Shown here piece after piece: positions 13,737-21,321 of a DNA stretch of 22,700 nucleotides. Source of the stretch: Pseudomonadota bacterium (GTDB lineage Bacteria > Pseudomonadota > Alphaproteobacteria > Rhizobiales > Rhizobiaceae); assembly GCA_023387775.1 (NCBI GenBank), contig JAEWHN010000402.1, positions 1-22,700 on the forward strand, read 5' to 3'. Made by a program: the position numbers and the translations under genes. The notes under the pieces are model-generated. The model saw nothing but the letters and a program-made list of their open reading frames with translations, was not told where the DNA came from and did no database searches. Within the stretch, counting starts at the first letter, position 1, and the number at the start of each line of letters is the position of its first letter.

Positions 13737-14930
13737 TCAGTCGGGGGCGCCAACCAGCGCCATGCCCTCGAAATAATGATAGCCGATCGCGGTCGCCAGC
13801 ACAGAGCGCGGCGCGCCCTCATAGGCCTTTTCGTTCGCCGCATCGAATGCCGGGTAGCCGGCCTTGCGGTCGATGGCCAGTGCGGCGAGTGCCACCGCAA
13901 AGGGGAACTGCGCTTCCTTCATGTGGCCGGTGAGCGAGCCGAATGCGCGCGCGACAAGCTGCGGATTGCGCTCCAGCGCCGCTCTTTCGGCCCTGGTCGC
14001 TGCATGCGCGCCGGATGCGCCGGACATGGCCAGCAGTGCGTCGTTGGCCGGCAGGTCCGCCTTGCCAAGAAGGCCGGCAATGGCTTCGCCCAGGTCCTGC
14101 TTGCGTCGGCGAGCGAGGTCGGAAACGACGGGGCCGAGCGTGGCATAGATGCGGCCACCGCGCGCATCGGCATGCTGGCGCGATTCCAGCACCAGGAATG
14201 CCGCGCCCGAGCCGCTGACCACGCCGCCGCCTTCGGCGCCCTCGCGCTGCCATACCGGCTTCCATGGGCCGCGATGCAGGTAGCCACCAAGCTCATAGCC
14301 CAGCAGCATGTCGGGATGTTCGGTCTGGAATGCGCCGCCCACCAGCACATGCGTCGACTGGCCCGAGCGGATGCGCGCGGCCGCCGTGTCGACCGCCGAA
14401 ACGCCGGCGCCTTCCTCGCCCATGAAGGTGCGCGAGGAGCCGGTGACCTTATGGACGATGGAGATGTTTCCGGCGAGCAGGTTGGAAAGCTGCGCCAGGA
14501 ACAGCGTCGGTCGCAGTTCGGTGGTCAGCTTCTCGTTCAGCAGCACGTCGCGGTCGTTGCGCGTTTCGGAGGCCGCGAGGATCGCGTTGTCCACCGTCTC
14601 GTCGCGCTCGCCGCCGCCGGCCGCCACCACCATGTCCATGGAGGCGCACAGGGTTTCATCGCCCTTGATGCCGGCGTCGTCCAGCGCAAGGCCGGCCGTG
14701 TAGGTGCCGAGCCGCTGCCATGTCTCCATCTGCCGCTGGTCGCCGCGCTTGGCGATCTGCAGGCCCCAGTCGATCTCGGGCAGCGGGTGGATGGAGTAGG
14801 GCGGATAGCGTTCGGCATCCACCACCGGTTGCGTGTCGGCGGCGGTCAGCTTCTGCCAATGGGCATCGGTGCCTTCGCCCAGCGACGAGACAAGGCCGAT
14901 GCCGGTGATGACGACGTCGTGGGCGCTCAT
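13737..14930 (-). CDS. fabF2XL: Beta-ketoacyl synthase homologue FabF2XL lacking the catalytic Cys
   Basis: Thiolase-fold condensing-enzyme homologue, 397 residues. The start VVITGIGLVSSLGEG is a normal KAS N-terminus. The nucleophile region reads GSSRTFMGEEGAGVSA (164-179): aligned through the following ARIRSGQ with EAIRRGE of FabF1XL, the Cys position falls on Glu (about 173). The first catalytic His (NAHGT in FabF1XL) is also missing; the region reads MSGASGAHA (302-310). The second His is kept, H336 in SLTGHMKEA. The C-terminal NSFGFGG loop is replaced by GYHYFEG (384-390). By motif it cannot condense on its own and resembles the chain-length factor of type II polyketide synthases. It lies between acpXL (40 bases upstream) and fabF1XL (12 bases downstream). 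The heterodimer role is my inference. Confidence 0.87.
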   Translation of the reverse strand: MSAHDVVITGIGLVSSLGEGTDAHWQKLTAADTQPVVDAERYPPYSIHPLPEIDWGLQIAKRGDQRQMETWQRLGTYTAGLALDDAGIKGDETLCASMDMVVAAGGGERDETVDNAILAASETRNDRDVLLNEKLTTELRPTLFLAQLSNLLAGNISIVHKVTGSSRTFMGEEGAGVSAVDTAAARIRSGQSTHVLVGGAFQTEHPDMLLGYELGGYLHRGPWKPVWQREGAEGGGVVSGSGAAFLVLESRQHADARGGRIYATLGPVVSDLARRRKQDLGEAIAGLLGKADLPANDALLAMSGASGAHAATRAERAALERNPQLVARAFGSLTGHMKEAQFPFAVALAALAIDRKAGYPAFDAANEKAYEGAPRSVLATAIGYHYFEGMALVGAPD

Positions 14931-14970
14931 GGATAGTTGTTGTCGGTTAGGCCGCCGGTCCCGTCAAGGG

Positions 14971-15255
14971 TCAGGCGACAGCCTTCGCTGCCACCAGACC
15001 GTCGATCTTGGCGCAGAGGTTCTTCATCAGGAAATATTCGTCGGTCGAAACCTTGCCGTCGTTGACGTCCTGCGTCCACTTCTCGAGCGGCACCTTGATT
15101 CCGAATTCCTTGTCGATGGCAAAGACGATGTCGAGGAAATCGAGGCTGTCGATTCCGAGATCGTCGATGGTGTGGCTCTCGGGCGTGATGGTGTCGATGT
15201 CGATCTCGCTCGTGTCGGCGATGATCTTGGCTACTTTCTCGAATGTCGTGGACAC
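14971..15255 (-). CDS. acpXL: Acyl carrier protein AcpXL for the lipid A very-long-chain fatty acid
   Basis: Specialised acyl carrier protein, 94 residues, which carries the C28-type acyl chain in rhizobia and Brucella. The 4'-phosphopantetheine attachment Ser is S37 in DDLGIDSLDF; the following DIVFAIDKEFGIKVPLEKW and the C-terminal KVSTDEYFLMKNLCAKID match AcpXL rather than the housekeeping AcpP, which is shorter. The start is GTG at 15255 (VSTTFEKVAK), preceded by AAAGGAAAAGCC; the in-frame ATG 29 codons upstream adds a basic stretch with no ACP similarity. It leads the operon. The 161 bases upstream, to the histidine-phosphatase-fold gene, should hold its promoter, which I cannot place confidently. 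Confidence 0.95.
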   Translation of the reverse strand: MSTTFEKVAKIIADTSEIDIDTITPESHTIDDLGIDSLDFLDIVFAIDKEFGIKVPLEKWTQDVNDGKVSTDEYFLMKNLCAKIDGLVAAKAVA

Positions 15256-15354
15256 GGCTTTTCCTTTGAAATGCAGGCGGATTCCTTTCCGCGCAGGGTT
15301 GATCGGCTCTCTAATCCGTTTTTCTGGGCAGGAAAAGACCAAATCGCCCTTTTG

Positions 15355-15377
15355 GGGCCGGCGCCCGGCGCGCCGGG
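15355..15377 (-). terminator. GC-rich palindrome between the phosphatase-fold gene and acpXL
   Basis: CCCGGCGCGCCGGG (15364-15377) is a perfect 14-base palindrome, extended on one side by GGCCGGCG (15357-15364), which can form competing stems. It lies about 40 bases past the stop of the upstream minus-strand gene. The minus strand then reads CCCCAAAAGGGC without a T-run. A Rho-assisted end or an operator for acpXL are both possible. Confidence 0.3.
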
Positions 15378-15416
15378 TCTTTCCCTCGGGTCATCGCATG
15401 CGGCGTTCGTAGCCAG

Positions 15417-15974
15417 TCAATTGAACACGATTCGGCCCAGAATATGGAGCCCCTTGTCGTCCGGCCGCACGATAATCGCCTCTCCTTCGCGGGCGTTGGC
15501 GCCGGTCAGTGCCGCGATGACCTCCTGGTGGGTTACCAGCACGAGATTGCCCGATCCCGAGAAGGAGCGGATCTGATCCAGGATCGCCTCCTTCTGCTCC
15601 TCGCTCAGCTCGGTGCCCGGCGGCGGCTGGTCAAGCGGCGCGAAGGGCTCCACGATCCTGTCATTGAAGGCGATGCGGGCGGTTTCCAGCGCATTGCAGT
15701 AGCGGCTGGAAAGCACGCGCTCGACGGTTTCGGCCCGCGCCGCAAACAGCGCGCCCATCTTTCGCGCCTGCTGCTTGCCGCGATCGGAAAGGTTGCGCTG
15801 GGTCTCGCATTTGCTGATGTCGAAATTGGCCGGCTCGCCGCTGCCTCCCGGCGTGATGGCGTTGCGCAGCAGTACGACATGACCGCCGGCGCGCAGCAGC
15901 GCCCAGCCGGCCTCCGTGGCCGATGCCGGCGCGAGCACCACAAGCAGAAACAGGACGGTCATTACGATGCGCAT
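15417..15974 (-). CDS. Exported histidine-phosphatase-fold protein with catalytic His replaced
   Basis: Secreted member of the histidine phosphatase (phosphoglycerate mutase-like) superfamily, 185 residues. A signal peptide is visible (MRIVMTVLFLLVVLAPASA, cleavage near residue 19). The usual motif RHG/RHA is here RNA in VLLRNAITPGG: the phosphohistidine position is Asn38, codon AAC, one base from CAC. Other features are kept: TQRNLSDRGKQQARKMG, the second Arg in SSRYCNALETA, and VLVTHQEVIAAL with the second catalytic His. It may be a pseudophosphatase or binding protein, or carry a sequence error. The ATG at 15974 has GGGGAA upstream; a longer frame to 16085 would place an Arg-rich stretch before the signal peptide. 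It is divergent from the AEC transporter and upstream of acpXL on the same strand. Confidence 0.82.
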   Translation of the reverse strand: MRIVMTVLFLLVVLAPASATEAGWALLRAGGHVVLLRNAITPGGSGEPANFDISKCETQRNLSDRGKQQARKMGALFAARAETVERVLSSRYCNALETARIAFNDRIVEPFAPLDQPPPGTELSEEQKEAILDQIRSFSGSGNLVLVTHQEVIAALTGANAREGEAIIVRPDDKGLHILGRIVFN

Positions 15975-16112
15975 GCAGTTTCCCCGGCGATTCGCTGGAT
16001 ATAGGGAGAGGAAAGCTGCGCGAAACGCAAGCCGCGCCTTGCGGGCAGGCGCGCTGCAGGCCGACCCCTGGCCGATTGCGCGCATCCCGCCGCTCCCGTA
16101 TCAACGTCAGCC

Positions 16113-17063
16113 ATGTCTCCTCTGGTCGAAACAGTGCTGTTCGTCTTCGGTCTGGTCGCGCTCGGCTATCTGGCCGGCCTGTCCGGCTATCTGAAAGCTG
16201 AGGTGGGCGACGCGCTGTCGCAGTTCGCCGTTGGCGTGGCGCTGCCGATCCTGCTGTTTCGCACCATGGTCAATGCCGATTTCCAGGGTGCTGCGCCCTG
16301 GACCCTATGGGCGACCTATTTCGTCGCGGCGGCGGTTGCATGGACTGCCGGCCACATCGTCACCACCCGCGTCTTTGGGCGTGATCCGCAGGCCGGCGTG
16401 GTCGGCGGCGTGGCAACGGCATTCTCCAACCTGCTCCTGCTCGGCATTCCCTTCATGCTCGGCGTCTTCGGGCAGCAGGGGGTCGACATTTTGTCGCTGA
16501 TCATCTCGGTACACCTGCCGACGATGCTCGCCGCCTCCATCGTGCTGTTTGAGGTCTTCGGCGGTCGGTCGAACGGCCCGGCCGACCCGCTGCAGGTGGC
16601 GCGCGACTTCCTGCGCCGGCTCTACACCAACCCGCTCATCATCGGCATTCTTGCGGGGCTGTTCTGGCGCTTTGCCGGGCTGCCCATGCCCGGCCTGCTC
16701 GGTCGCCTCATCGATGCGCTGGGCGGCATCGCCGGACCGCTGGCGCTGTTCGGAATGGGGCTCGGCCTGCGCAAATTCGGCATTTCGGGTAACGTCCGGC
16801 CCGCCATGGTGCTTTCGGGGCTGAAGCTGATGCTGATGCCTGCCGTAGCGCTGGCCATGGCCTGGCTGCTCGGCCTGCCGCCCTTGTCGGCCAAGGTGGC
16901 GGTCGCCGCGGCGGCGCTGCCCTCCGGCGTCAATTCCTATCTCATCGCAACCCAGCTCGGCACCGGCCAGGCACTTGCCTCCAACCAGATGACCATCGCC
17001 ACCGCCTGCGCCGTCGTCACCACCGCTTTCTGGCTGGCGCTGGCGCAACTGGCGTTCACCTGA
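16113..17063 (+). CDS. AEC-family membrane transporter
   Basis: Integral membrane permease, 316 residues, of the auxin efflux carrier (AEC) family, whose bacterial members move organic acids such as malate or malonate. The protein is nearly all hydrophobic segments, about ten, in two halves: helices from VETVLFVFGLVALGYLAG to about residue 155, a polar loop (FGGRSNGPADPLQVARDFLRR), then the second half from NPLIIGILAGLFWRFAG. The conserved ALPILLFRTM near 43-52 and the C-terminal LPSGVNSYLIATQLG are typical. The start at 16113 lacks a strong Shine-Dalgarno but matches the family N-terminus. It is followed by an inverted repeat and then gabD; a link with succinate-semialdehyde metabolism is only positional. 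The substrate is not readable. Confidence 0.88.
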   Translation: MSPLVETVLFVFGLVALGYLAGLSGYLKAEVGDALSQFAVGVALPILLFRTMVNADFQGAAPWTLWATYFVAAAVAWTAGHIVTTRVFGRDPQAGVVGGVATAFSNLLLLGIPFMLGVFGQQGVDILSLIISVHLPTMLAASIVLFEVFGGRSNGPADPLQVARDFLRRLYTNPLIIGILAGLFWRFAGLPMPGLLGRLIDALGGIAGPLALFGMGLGLRKFGISGNVRPAMVLSGLKLMLMPAVALAMAWLLGLPPLSAKVAVAAAALPSGVNSYLIATQLGTGQALASNQMTIATACAVVTTAFWLALAQLAFT

Positions 17064-17082
17064 CGCTGGACCATAAAGCTCA

Positions 17083-17103
17083 TGGATCAAGCCGATTGAT
17101 CCA
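17083..17103. promoter_or_regulatory. Perfect inverted repeat TGGATCAA-N5-TTGATCCA between AEC gene and gabD
   Basis: TGGATCAA (17083-17090) and TTGATCCA (17096-17103) are exact reverse complements with a 5-base spacer GCCGA. It lies 20 bases after the AEC stop and 164 bases before the gabD start. Without a T-run it makes a poor intrinsic terminator; its shape suits a dimeric repressor site of the GntR or LacI sort. Confidence 0.45.
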
Positions 17104-17266
17104 GATGCTGCCGCCGGGTTAGAGGTGGCGCACTTGCCGCGAAAGCCATATATTTCTGGCACATCGCGCAACATCGGCGGCAAACTGCCGGAGACTTCTT
17201 CGGCAGACAACGACGAATTCCACAGGAACCGGCGCGTTGCGGCGCGCCGCACGAGAGGCGAGACGA

Positions 17267-18724
17267 ATGCTCCAGAAATCCAGCCATTTCATGCGCCAGG
17301 CAAACCTGATCAACGGCGAATGGGTGCAGGCCGATTCCGGCAAGACCATCGACGTGATCAATCCGGCGACCGGCCTCACCATCGGCACGGTGCCGCGTTC
17401 GGGCGCTGCCGAGACGCGCCGCGCCATCGAAGCCGCCAACGAGGCGTTCAAGACCTTCCGCAAGACCTCGGCTCTCGAGCGCTCGAAGCTGCTTCGCAAG
17501 CTGCACGATGCGATCATGGACAACCAGGACGCGCTGGCCGAGCTGCTTACCATCGAGCAGGGCAAGTCGCTGGCCGAGGCCAAGGGCGAAGTCGGCTCGT
17601 CGGCGGCTTACGTGCTGTGGTTCGCCGAGGAAGCTCGCCGCGCCTACGGTGACGTCGTGCCTTCGCCCTGGGCCGATCGCCGCGTACTGGTCACCAAGGA
17701 GCCGGTCGGCGTCATCGCCGCGATCACGCCGTGGAACTTCCCGTCCTCCATGCTATCGCGCAAGCTCGGGCCCGCACTCGCCGCCGGCTGCACCGCCGTC
17801 GTCAAGCCGGCCTCGCAGACGCCTTACTCCGGGCTCGCCTGGGGTGCGCTGTGCGAGGAAGTCGGCTTCCCGAAGGGCGTCATCAACATCGTCACCGGCT
17901 CGGCCGGCGAGATCGGCGACGAGATCTGCGCCAACCCGCTGGTCAAGAAGATCACCTTCACCGGCTCGACCGAGGTCGGCAAGATGCTGATCGCCAAGTC
18001 GGCTTCGACGGTCAAGAAGGTGTCGATGGAACTCGGCGGCAACGCGCCGTTCCTGGTCTTCGACGATGCCGATCTCGACCGCGCGGTCGAGGGCGCCATC
18101 ACCGCCAAGTTCCGCAATTCGGGCCAGACCTGTGTCTGCACCAACCGCTTCTTCGTGCAGGCCGGCATCTATGACAAGTTCGTCGAGAAGCTGGCCGCCG
18201 CCTCCAGCAAGCTCAAGGTCGGCTCCGGCCTCGATGAAGGCGTGCAGCAGGGCCCGCTCATCGACGTCAACGCCGTCGAGAAGGTCGAGGAGTTCATCGC
18301 CGACGCGACCGCCAATGGCGGCAAGGTGGTTGCCGGCGGCAAGCGCCATTCGCTGGGCGGCTCCTTCTTCGAGCCCACCGTCATTGCCGACGCCACGCCG
18401 AAGATGAAGTTCATGAAGGAAGAGATCTTCGGCCCGGTCGCGCCCGTCTTCAAGTTCGAGACGGAAGAGGAGGCGATCGAGCTCGCCAATGACACCGAGT
18501 TCGGCCTTGCCTGCTACTTCTACACCGGCGACCTCGGCCGCGCTTTCCGTGTCATGGAAGGGCTGAAGTATGGCATGGTCGGCGTCAACGAAGGCCTGAT
18601 CACCACCCCTGAAGCGCCGTTCGGCGGCGTGAAGGAATCCGGCCTCGGCCGCGAAGGCGGCCACCAGGGCATGGACGACTATCTCGACACCAAATATGTC
18701 TGCATCGGCGGCCTTGGCCTCTGA
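17267..18724 (+). CDS. gabD: NAD(P)-dependent succinate-semialdehyde dehydrogenase GabD
   Basis: Cytoplasmic aldehyde dehydrogenase, 485 residues, oxidising succinate semialdehyde to succinate, the last step of 4-aminobutyrate breakdown. Catalytic residues sit at E. coli GabD positions within one residue: N157 in TPWNFPSSM, K180 in VVKPASQTP, E255 in MELGGNAPFLVF and nucleophile C289 in GQTCVCTNRF; the CVC pair is typical of GabD. Length and C-terminus (GVKESGLGREGGHQG) also fit. The start ATG at 17267 is preceded by GAGAGG eight bases away; a second Met eight codons later lacks such a site. A strong hairpin follows the stop. No aminotransferase (gabT) is in the window. Related semialdehydes, such as glutarate semialdehyde, remain possible substrates. 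Confidence 0.9.
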   Translation: MLQKSSHFMRQANLINGEWVQADSGKTIDVINPATGLTIGTVPRSGAAETRRAIEAANEAFKTFRKTSALERSKLLRKLHDAIMDNQDALAELLTIEQGKSLAEAKGEVGSSAAYVLWFAEEARRAYGDVVPSPWADRRVLVTKEPVGVIAAITPWNFPSSMLSRKLGPALAAGCTAVVKPASQTPYSGLAWGALCEEVGFPKGVINIVTGSAGEIGDEICANPLVKKITFTGSTEVGKMLIAKSASTVKKVSMELGGNAPFLVFDDADLDRAVEGAITAKFRNSGQTCVCTNRFFVQAGIYDKFVEKLAAASSKLKVGSGLDEGVQQGPLIDVNAVEKVEEFIADATANGGKVVAGGKRHSLGGSFFEPTVIADATPKMKFMKEEIFGPVAPVFKFETEEEAIELANDTEFGLACYFYTGDLGRAFRVMEGLKYGMVGVNEGLITTPEAPFGGVKESGLGREGGHQGMDDYLDTKYVCIGGLGL

Positions 18725-18737
18725 TCCTTGACACGAT

Positions 18738-18777
18738 CACGGGCGTGGCCTCAAGGTCACGCCCGTGGCACATTTCT
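18738..18777 (+). terminator. Strong hairpin terminator downstream of gabD
   Basis: CACGGGCGTGGCC (18738-18750) pairs with GGTCACGCCCGTG (18755-18767) around a TCAA loop: 13 pairs, one of them G-T. It begins 13 bases after the gabD stop and is followed by GCACATTTCTG, a weak T-rich stretch. It should end most gabD transcripts before the aldose epimerase gene, whose ribosome site starts at 18782. Confidence 0.7.
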
Positions 18778-18790
18778 GACCGGAGCGAGC

Positions 18791-19810
18791 ATGTCAGGCG
18801 GCAAGGTCTTCGGTACGACTGATGACGGGCAGCCTGTCCGTCGCTTCGAGATTGCCGGCGGCGGCCTTTCTGCCAAGATCATCAACTGGGGCGCGGTGGT
18901 TCAGGACCTGCGCATTGCAGGCCACGATGCGCCTTTGGTGCTCGGCTTCGAGCGCTTCGCCAGCTATCCTGCCTTCTCTCCCCATTTCGGTGCCATCGTC
19001 GGGCGCTTCGCCAACCGCATCCGCGGCGGCCGCTTCACGCTCGAGGGGCGGCGCTATCAGATCGACCCCGAGCGGCCGGAAGCCAACGGGCTGCACGGCG
19101 GGTCCAATGGCTTCAGCCGCAGGGTGTGGGACGTTCTGGTGCAAGGGCCCGACTTCGTCACGCTGGGCCTTCACGACCCCGATGGCGAAATGGGCTTCCC
19201 CGGCGCGCTCGACGTGCGCTGCACCTATCGGCTGAAAATTCCCGGAACATTGGCCGTGGAGCTTACCGCGACCTGCGAGGAGCCGACGCTGTGCAATCTC
19301 GCGCACCATTCCTACTTCAACCTCGATGATGGCGGCAGCGGCGACATCCTCGACCATCGGCTGATGCTGACGGCCTCGGCATATCTGCCTGTCGATGCAG
19401 AGATGATCCCCACCGGCGTCGTGCAGCCGGTAGAGGATACGCCCTTCGATTTCCGTCACGCCCGCCCGGTGCGCATGGAGATGGAAGGCGAGCAGCTCGC
19501 CTACGACAACAACTACTGCCTTGCCGCGGCGCGCGGCCCGCTCAAGCAGGCGGCATGGCTGCAGGGCGCCAGATCCGGGCTGGAAATGGAAGTCTGGACT
19601 ACGGAGCCTGGTGTCCAGCTCTATATCGGCCAGCACATTTCCACCGAGGCGAGGGGCCTGGGCGGGCGGCACTACCAGCCCTATGCGGGCTTGTGCCTGG
19701 AGCCGCAAGTCTGGCCGGATTCGCCCAACCGCCCCTATTTCCCGCAGGCCACCTTGTGGCCTGGGCAGATGTATCGCCAGACCACGGAATATCGCTTCCG
19801 GATGGGATAG
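18791..19810 (+). CDS. Aldose 1-epimerase (galactose mutarotase family)
   Basis: Cytoplasmic enzyme, 339 residues, interconverting alpha and beta anomers of aldoses. The GalM catalytic set is visible at nearly E. coli numbering: H102 in NGLHGGSNGF, H173 in HHSYFNLDD (general acid), and E304 in GLCLEPQVWPD (general base); substrate-contact elements GRFANRIRGGRF (71-82) are also kept. The chosen ATG at 18791 has GGAG five bases upstream; the frame is open 21 codons further but that part overlaps the gabD hairpin. It is convergent with the sugar-acid kinase gene, six bases apart. No galactose operon is next to it, so its natural sugar is unknown. Confidence 0.92.
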   Translation: MSGGKVFGTTDDGQPVRRFEIAGGGLSAKIINWGAVVQDLRIAGHDAPLVLGFERFASYPAFSPHFGAIVGRFANRIRGGRFTLEGRRYQIDPERPEANGLHGGSNGFSRRVWDVLVQGPDFVTLGLHDPDGEMGFPGALDVRCTYRLKIPGTLAVELTATCEEPTLCNLAHHSYFNLDDGGSGDILDHRLMLTASAYLPVDAEMIPTGVVQPVEDTPFDFRHARPVRMEMEGEQLAYDNNYCLAAARGPLKQAAWLQGARSGLEMEVWTTEPGVQLYIGQHISTEARGLGGRHYQPYAGLCLEPQVWPDSPNRPYFPQATLWPGQMYRQTTEYRFRMG

Positions 19811-19816
19811 CGGACC

Positions 19817-20734
19817 TCAGAGGTCAAACGCCACCTTCAGCGTGGCGAATGGCGCCAGTGCGCCGCGCACTTGCACCACCGCCGCCGCCACACGATGGGC
19901 GCGCGCGGCTGCTTCCTCCGGCGGCAGGCCCAGCAATCGCGCCGCGAGATAGCCGCCATTGAAGGCGTCGCCCGCGCCGGTGGTGTCGAGCGGCGCGGCG
20001 ACGCGGGTCGCCGGAACGCGGAACGTATCCTCGTAGTGCGACACCAGCGCCGCATGCTCGCCGTTCTTGACCACGATTTCGCCGACCCCGGCCTTCTGCA
20101 GGCGCAGCACGGTGGCCTCAGGCGAGGCGTCGCCGTAAAGCTCCTGCTCGTCCGGGAATGTCGGCAGCGCGATGTCGGTCACTTTCAGCGCCTCGTCGAT
20201 TCCGCTGCGCGCGCTGGCTGCGTCGGGCCAAAGGCGCGGCCGCCAGTTGGGGTCGAAGGCGATGTGCGAGCCATGCGCCCTCGCATGCGCGATGGCCTGC
20301 AGTAGGGTGCGCCGCGCCCCCGCGTCCAGAATCGCGAGGGTGATTCCGGAAAAGTACACAAGTGTCCGTTGCTCGAGGCTCTTTGCCAGTGCGGCCGGGC
20401 TGCTGGCGAGCTGGCGGGCAGCCGCGTCGCCGCGCCAGTAGGTGAAGGAGCGTTCCGCGCCCTCCAGCTTGATGGCGTAGAGACCGGGCCGTGCGCCGCG
20501 GATGATCGGGCTCGCCGCAATGCCTATGTCGTGCTCTCGCAGGAAGGCGATCTGGTCCTGCGAGAAGGGATCGTCGCCGAAGGCCGAGACATAGTCGATC
20601 TCGTGGCTGGAGCTCAGCGCGCGAATGGTCCAGAGCGTGTTGAAAGTGTCGCCGGCAAAGCCCATGCGCCAGGTGCGGCCTGTCTGCCCTGACAGCTCGA
20701 GCATGCATTCGCCGATTGCCGCGATGCGGACCAT
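19817..20734 (-). CDS. kdgK: 2-keto-3-deoxygluconate kinase (PfkB family)
   Basis: Cytoplasmic sugar kinase, 305 residues, of the PfkB/ribokinase family; KdgK phosphorylates 2-keto-3-deoxygluconate to KDPG for cleavage by the Entner-Doudoroff aldolase, serving hexuronate and pectin breakdown. Seen: N-terminal GECMLELSG, the GFAGDTFNTLW substrate region (25-35), FTYWRGDAAARQL (97-109) typical of KDG kinases, DPNWRPRLW (161-169), and the PfkB signature DTTGAGDAFNGGYL (250-263) with catalytic base D256. The ATG at 20734 is preceded by AGGAGGAG five to six bases away, a very strong ribosome site. Assignment to KDG rather than another keto-sugar rests on these motifs; no aldolase (eda) or hexuronate genes are adjacent. 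Confidence 0.85.
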   Translation of the reverse strand: MVRIAAIGECMLELSGQTGRTWRMGFAGDTFNTLWTIRALSSSHEIDYVSAFGDDPFSQDQIAFLREHDIGIAASPIIRGARPGLYAIKLEGAERSFTYWRGDAAARQLASSPAALAKSLEQRTLVYFSGITLAILDAGARRTLLQAIAHARAHGSHIAFDPNWRPRLWPDAASARSGIDEALKVTDIALPTFPDEQELYGDASPEATVLRLQKAGVGEIVVKNGEHAALVSHYEDTFRVPATRVAAPLDTTGAGDAFNGGYLAARLLGLPPEEAAARAHRVAAAVVQVRGALAPFATLKVAFDL

Positions 20735-20753
20735 GCACTCCTCCTCAGCAATG

Positions 20754-20763
20754 TAGAATTCTA
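20754..20763. promoter_or_regulatory. Palindrome TAGAATTCTA upstream of kdgK
   Basis: A perfect 10-base AT-rich palindrome lies 20 bases before the kdgK start codon, in an otherwise GC-rich region divergent with the YtkA/FixH-like gene. Its place would overlap a promoter or the 5' end of the kdgK transcript. It could be a repressor half-core; too short for a firm call. Confidence 0.3.
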
Positions 20764-20880
20764 ACGCGTTGTCCCACGCTGACCATTGTCGCTTGCAAGT
20801 TGTTATTGAAACTTTGCGCGGCCGTCATCAGGCATTACCTTGCGCGCTCCCGCGTGAGGGATTCGGCAGAGGAGAGGGAA

Positions 20881-21321
20881 TTGGGCTTCAACTGGCGTTA
20901 TCTCGTGGCGCTCGCTGGCCTCCTGGCCGTGGCGCTGATGGCATTCACCCGGCCGCAGAGCGAGTCGTCTCCGGTGTCCGCGCCCAGCTTCGCGCTCAGC
21001 AAGCCGAGCGAAAACGGAACCTATCTCGTTGCCATCGAGCCTGAAACGCCGCCGGTGAAGGTGGGCGAACTGCACAGCTGGGTGGTGACGGTCAAGATGT
21101 CTGACGGCAAGCCGTTGGACGACGCAAGCATCGCCGTCGATGGCGGCATGCCGGCGCATGGCCATGGGCTGCCCACCAGCCCGCGGGTCACCGCGCAACT
21201 CGGCGAAGGGCGCTATAGGGTCGAGGGCGTCAAGTTCAACATGGGCGGGCACTGGGAGTTCAAATTTGCCGTTTCGGCTCCGGCTGGCGACGACGAGGCG
21301 GTGTTCAACCTCAAGCTATGA
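20881..21321 (+). CDS. YtkA/FixH-like membrane-anchored periplasmic protein
   Basis: Small protein, 146 residues, with an N-terminal membrane anchor (WRYLVALAGLLAVALMAF, about 5-22) and one beta-sandwich domain outside the membrane. Residues about 47-146 match the YtkA/FixH-like pattern: GTYLVAIEPETPPVKVGELHSW, then the His/Met-rich loop GGMPAHGHGLPTSP (88-101), then YRVEGVKFNMGGHWEF (112-127). Relatives are found with copper or c-type cytochrome proteins; M90, H93 and H95 could bind a metal, but that is inference. The start is probably TTG at 20881, with AGGAGAGG directly before it; an in-frame GTG at 20854 is an alternative. The stop overlaps the peroxidase ATG (ATGA), so the two are coupled and likely work together. 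Confidence 0.75.
   Translation: MGFNWRYLVALAGLLAVALMAFTRPQSESSPVSAPSFALSKPSENGTYLVAIEPETPPVKVGELHSWVVTVKMSDGKPLDDASIAVDGGMPAHGHGLPTSPRVTAQLGEGRYRVEGVKFNMGGHWEFKFAVSAPAGDDEAVFNLKL

Noticed and set aside
17157..17172. TGGCAC...GCAAC upstream of gabD as a sigma-54 promoter
   Set aside because: The GG to GC distance is eight bases rather than the required ten, so it does not fit the -24/-12 pattern.
19813..19825. GACCTC-A-GAGGTC between aldose epimerase and kdgK as a terminator
   Set aside because: A one-base centre cannot form a full hairpin loop and only four pairs remain if opened; probably chance at a six-base convergent junction.
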